From VBAS01 sp035764525 (GTDB lineage Bacteria; Bacteroidota; Bacteroidia; Chitinophagales; Chitinophagaceae), in assembly GCA_035764525.1 (NCBI GenBank), contig DASTZB010000125.1, positions 1 to 6,848 of the forward strand: DNA of 6,848 bases, read 5' to 3'. Below the pieces are notes generated by a model, which searched no databases, was not told the DNA's origin, and saw nothing but the letters and a program-made list of their open reading frames with translations. Each line of letters begins with the position of its first letter. Within the stretch, counting starts at the first letter, position 1. Position numbers and translations under genes: made by a program. Positions 4,917-6,848 of the stretch are shown one piece after another.

Positions 4917-6722
4917 ATGACCAGCGGGATCAATAAAAAATTTTTCGATTTCGATCTTTTGAAAAGAGTGATGCGGTTTGCGGCACCTTATAAAAAAAGA
5001 TTTTACTGGTCAATAGCATTGGCGATCATACTGGCAGTTTTTACTCCCGTTCGTCCTATCCTTATTCAATTAACTGTTGACAAATACATTGCAGGGAACA
5101 AAAATGCAACATACTTTAATGGGTTGACAATAACCGGGATGCTGGTGCTGATAACCGTTATCCAGGTTGCTTTTCTTTTCGTGGAAACGGCCTTGCGATT
5201 TTATTTTTCATACATCACTGCATGGCTTGGACAGAACGTAGTAAAAGATCTTCGGGTAAAAGTGTATAAAAAAGTTCTTTCGTTGAATCTTTCTCAATTT
5301 GATAAAACACCGATCGGAACATTAACCACAAGAACGGTGGATGATATAGAAAGGATCAATGATGTATTTGCGGATGGATTCATCCCGATCGTTGCTGACT
5401 TACTTTCTATCGTTTGTGTATTAAGCTATATGTTCTGGGCCGATGCCAAGCTGACATTAATTGCTCTTGTTCCTTTCCCTATTTTATTATTAGCGACTTA
5501 TTATTTTAAAGAGAGTGTCAACAAATCTTTTCATCGTGTAAGAAATGCAGTTGCTCAACTCAATGCTTTTGTACAGGAACATATTACAGGTATGCAGGTG
5601 GTGCAGGCGTTTGCGGCAGAAGAAAGAGAGTTTGAAAAGTTTAAGAATATAAACAAGGAACATCGCAATGCAAATATTCATGCTATCTGGGCTTATTCGA
5701 TTTTCTTTCCAATTGTAGAAATTGTATTAGCCACCTCAATAGGTTTGCTGGTATGGTGGACATCGCATAAAGCGCTGAATCTCCAGGAAAGCCAGCAGGG
5801 AACATTAATGGCATTTATTCTTTGTTTGAATTTGATCTTTCGTCCATTAAGAGTGATCGCTGATAAATTCAATGTATTGCAAATGGGAATGGTGGCGAGT
5901 GAAAGAGTTTTCAAAGTGTTGGATAATGAAGACCATTTACAGCCTTCACCTGTTGATGCCCATAAACCTTCATACATAAAAGGAAAGATCGGGTTTGAAA
6001 ATGTGGTGTTTGGTTACAATCCTGAGAACCCCATTCTGAAAAATATTTCTTTTACTGTTAACCCCGGTGAAACAATAGCCATTGTTGGACATACCGGTAG
6101 TGGCAAAACTACGATCATCAGTTTGCTCAATCGTCTATATCATATTCAAAGCGGAGAAATAAAAATTGATGAAATAAATATTGAAAAATATGATATTGAA
6201 AGATTGCGCAAAAGCGTCGGTGTTGTATTACAGGATGTATTTCTTTTTTCGGGTTCAATAATTGATAATATAACATTGCGCAACGCAGAAATTCCAAGAG
6301 AAAAAGTAATTGAAGCAGCGAAACTCATAGGCATGCACGACTTCATCATGATGTTGCCGGGTAATTATGATTTTAATGTAATGGAAAGAGGTGCTACACT
6401 TTCCTTAGGTCAGCGTCAGCTTCTTTCCTTCATCAGGGCATTGTTGTATAATCCTTCTATACTTATTTTAGATGAAGCAACCTCTTCTGTTGACACAGAA
6501 AGCGAGATGATGATACAAAATGCGATTGATAAACTGATCGCAGGAAGAACTTCTATTGTTATTGCACACCGGCTTTCCACTATTCGCAAAGCCAGCAAGA
6601 TTATTGTGCTGGATAAAGGCGAAGTAAAAGAGATCGGCACTCATGAAGAGTTGATCTCAAGAGAAGGGTATTATCAAAAGCTGTATCAGTTGCAATTTGA
6701 AAAGCATAAATCAGTAGCATAA
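4917..6722 (+). CDS. MsbA/MdlB-type ABC exporter half-transporter
   Basis: This 601-residue protein fuses one type-1 exporter membrane domain to one nucleotide-binding domain, so it must dimerise to work in the inner membrane. Six membrane helices are predicted at about 31-50, 70-92, 152-173, 177-198, 258-281 and 294-313. The ATPase domain (about 356-590) has Walker A GHTGSGKTT at 391-399, Q-loop Gln439, signature LSLGQ at 495-499, Walker B ILILDE at 515-520 with catalytic Glu520, D-loop SSVD at 523-526 and H-loop His551. All ATPase residues are intact. The signature is LSLGQ rather than LSGGQ, and the context ERGATLSLGQRQLLSF resembles MdlB/YheH-type exporters. These often form heterodimers, but no partner half-transporter is visible here. 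Substrate cannot be read from sequence: lipid, peptide and drug export are all possible. The ATG at 4917 is chosen over TTG at 4902, which lies in the -7 box. It is likely a separate unit from the gene 70 nt upstream. Confidence 0.95.
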   Translation: MTSGINKKFFDFDLLKRVMRFAAPYKKRFYWSIALAIILAVFTPVRPILIQLTVDKYIAGNKNATYFNGLTITGMLVLITVIQVAFLFVETALRFYFSYITAWLGQNVVKDLRVKVYKKVLSLNLSQFDKTPIGTLTTRTVDDIERINDVFADGFIPIVADLLSIVCVLSYMFWADAKLTLIALVPFPILLLATYYFKESVNKSFHRVRNAVAQLNAFVQEHITGMQVVQAFAAEEREFEKFKNINKEHRNANIHAIWAYSIFFPIVEIVLATSIGLLVWWTSHKALNLQESQQGTLMAFILCLNLIFRPLRVIADKFNVLQMGMVASERVFKVLDNEDHLQPSPVDAHKPSYIKGKIGFENVVFGYNPENPILKNISFTVNPGETIAIVGHTGSGKTTIISLLNRLYHIQSGEIKIDEINIEKYDIERLRKSVGVVLQDVFLFSGSIIDNITLRNAEIPREKVIEAAKLIGMHDFIMMLPGNYDFNVMERGATLSLGQRQLLSFIRALLYNPSILILDEATSSVDTESEMMIQNAIDKLIAGRTSIVIAHRLSTIRKASKIIVLDKGEVKEIGTHEELISREGYYQKLYQLQFEKHKSVA

Positions 6723-6753
6723 CTATACTTGTCAAAAGATTATAAAGATGTGA

Positions 6754-6767
6754 AAAGCAGAGGCTTT
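6754..6767 (+). terminator. Weak hairpin after the ABC exporter gene
   Basis: AAAGC at 6754-6758 and GCTTT at 6763-6767 form a 5-bp stem with an AGAG loop, 31 nt after the stop codon. A second hairpin, AGTGAA at 6776-6781 with TTCACT at 6794-6799, lies just beyond. Both stems are short and neither is followed by a clear T-run; the only run of seven T is at 6826-6832 with no stem directly before it. Termination near here is plausible but not demonstrated. The remaining bases to 6848 contain no gene I can support. Confidence 0.25.
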
Positions 6768-6848
6768 AATGTTGTAGTGAAGTGCCTAAAAATTTCACTT
6801 TAATACTGCTTCAATGCGAGGGTTCTTTTTTTATTCAGGCCTCTTCAA

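Noticed and set aside
6831..6848. Possible C-terminal end of a minus-strand gene entering from the right
   Set aside because: Only a handful of codons precede stops in the frames available, so no gene can be supported.
1..6848. CRISPR arrays, insertion sequences, tRNA or rRNA genes
   Set aside because: No regularly spaced repeats, transposase motifs, long terminal inverted repeats or recognisable RNA gene sequences were seen on reading both strands.

Overview
The window looks like chromosomal DNA of a Bacteroidota bacterium, probably of the Chitinophagaceae/Chitinophagales type. The evidence is AT-rich sequence with no clear Shine-Dalgarno sites, start codons preceded by the Bacteroidota -7 promoter box TAnnTTTG, a PhoB/PhoR-like pair of the style common in that phylum, and a signal peptide ending in the typical 'SFGQ'. 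The family-level placement is an inference from general sequence style, not from a marker gene.

Layout, left to right. Positions 1-139 are non-coding or the tail of something outside the window, with one small inverted repeat and a weak promoter. A small predicted lipoprotein (140-547, +) follows. It converges, with only 3 nt between stop codons, on a two-component system read on the minus strand: a PhoB-like response regulator (1686-2363) comes first and a PhoR-like sensor kinase (551-1600) comes second. A 224-nt divergent intergenic region (2364-2587) carries a well-formed promoter for the regulator, with an inverted repeat across its -33 box, and a -7 box for the rightward gene. That rightward gene (2588-4846, +) encodes a 752-residue exported protein of unrecognised family. 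It has a helical N-terminal part and a C-terminal alpha/beta part with a His...Cys motif pair that resembles a caspase-fold (clan CD) catalytic dyad. After a 70-nt gap with its own -7 box comes a complete MsbA/MdlB-type ABC exporter half-transporter (4917-6722, +). The last 126 nt hold only weak hairpins.

How the genes may work together: the regulator and kinase form one signalling unit. The divergent exported protein shares its upstream region and could be a target, but nothing in the sequence proves that. The ABC exporter and the lipoprotein each appear to be separate transcription units.

Four of the five genes have an exact TAnnTTTG 3-19 nt before the ATG used here. For two of them (kinase and ABC exporter) the longest possible reading frame would begin at the TTG inside that promoter box. 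I therefore shortened the kinase, the 752-residue protein and the ABC exporter to the downstream ATG. The most interesting item is the 752-residue protein with the possible protease-like C-terminus. No mobile element, CRISPR array, tRNA or rRNA was seen.
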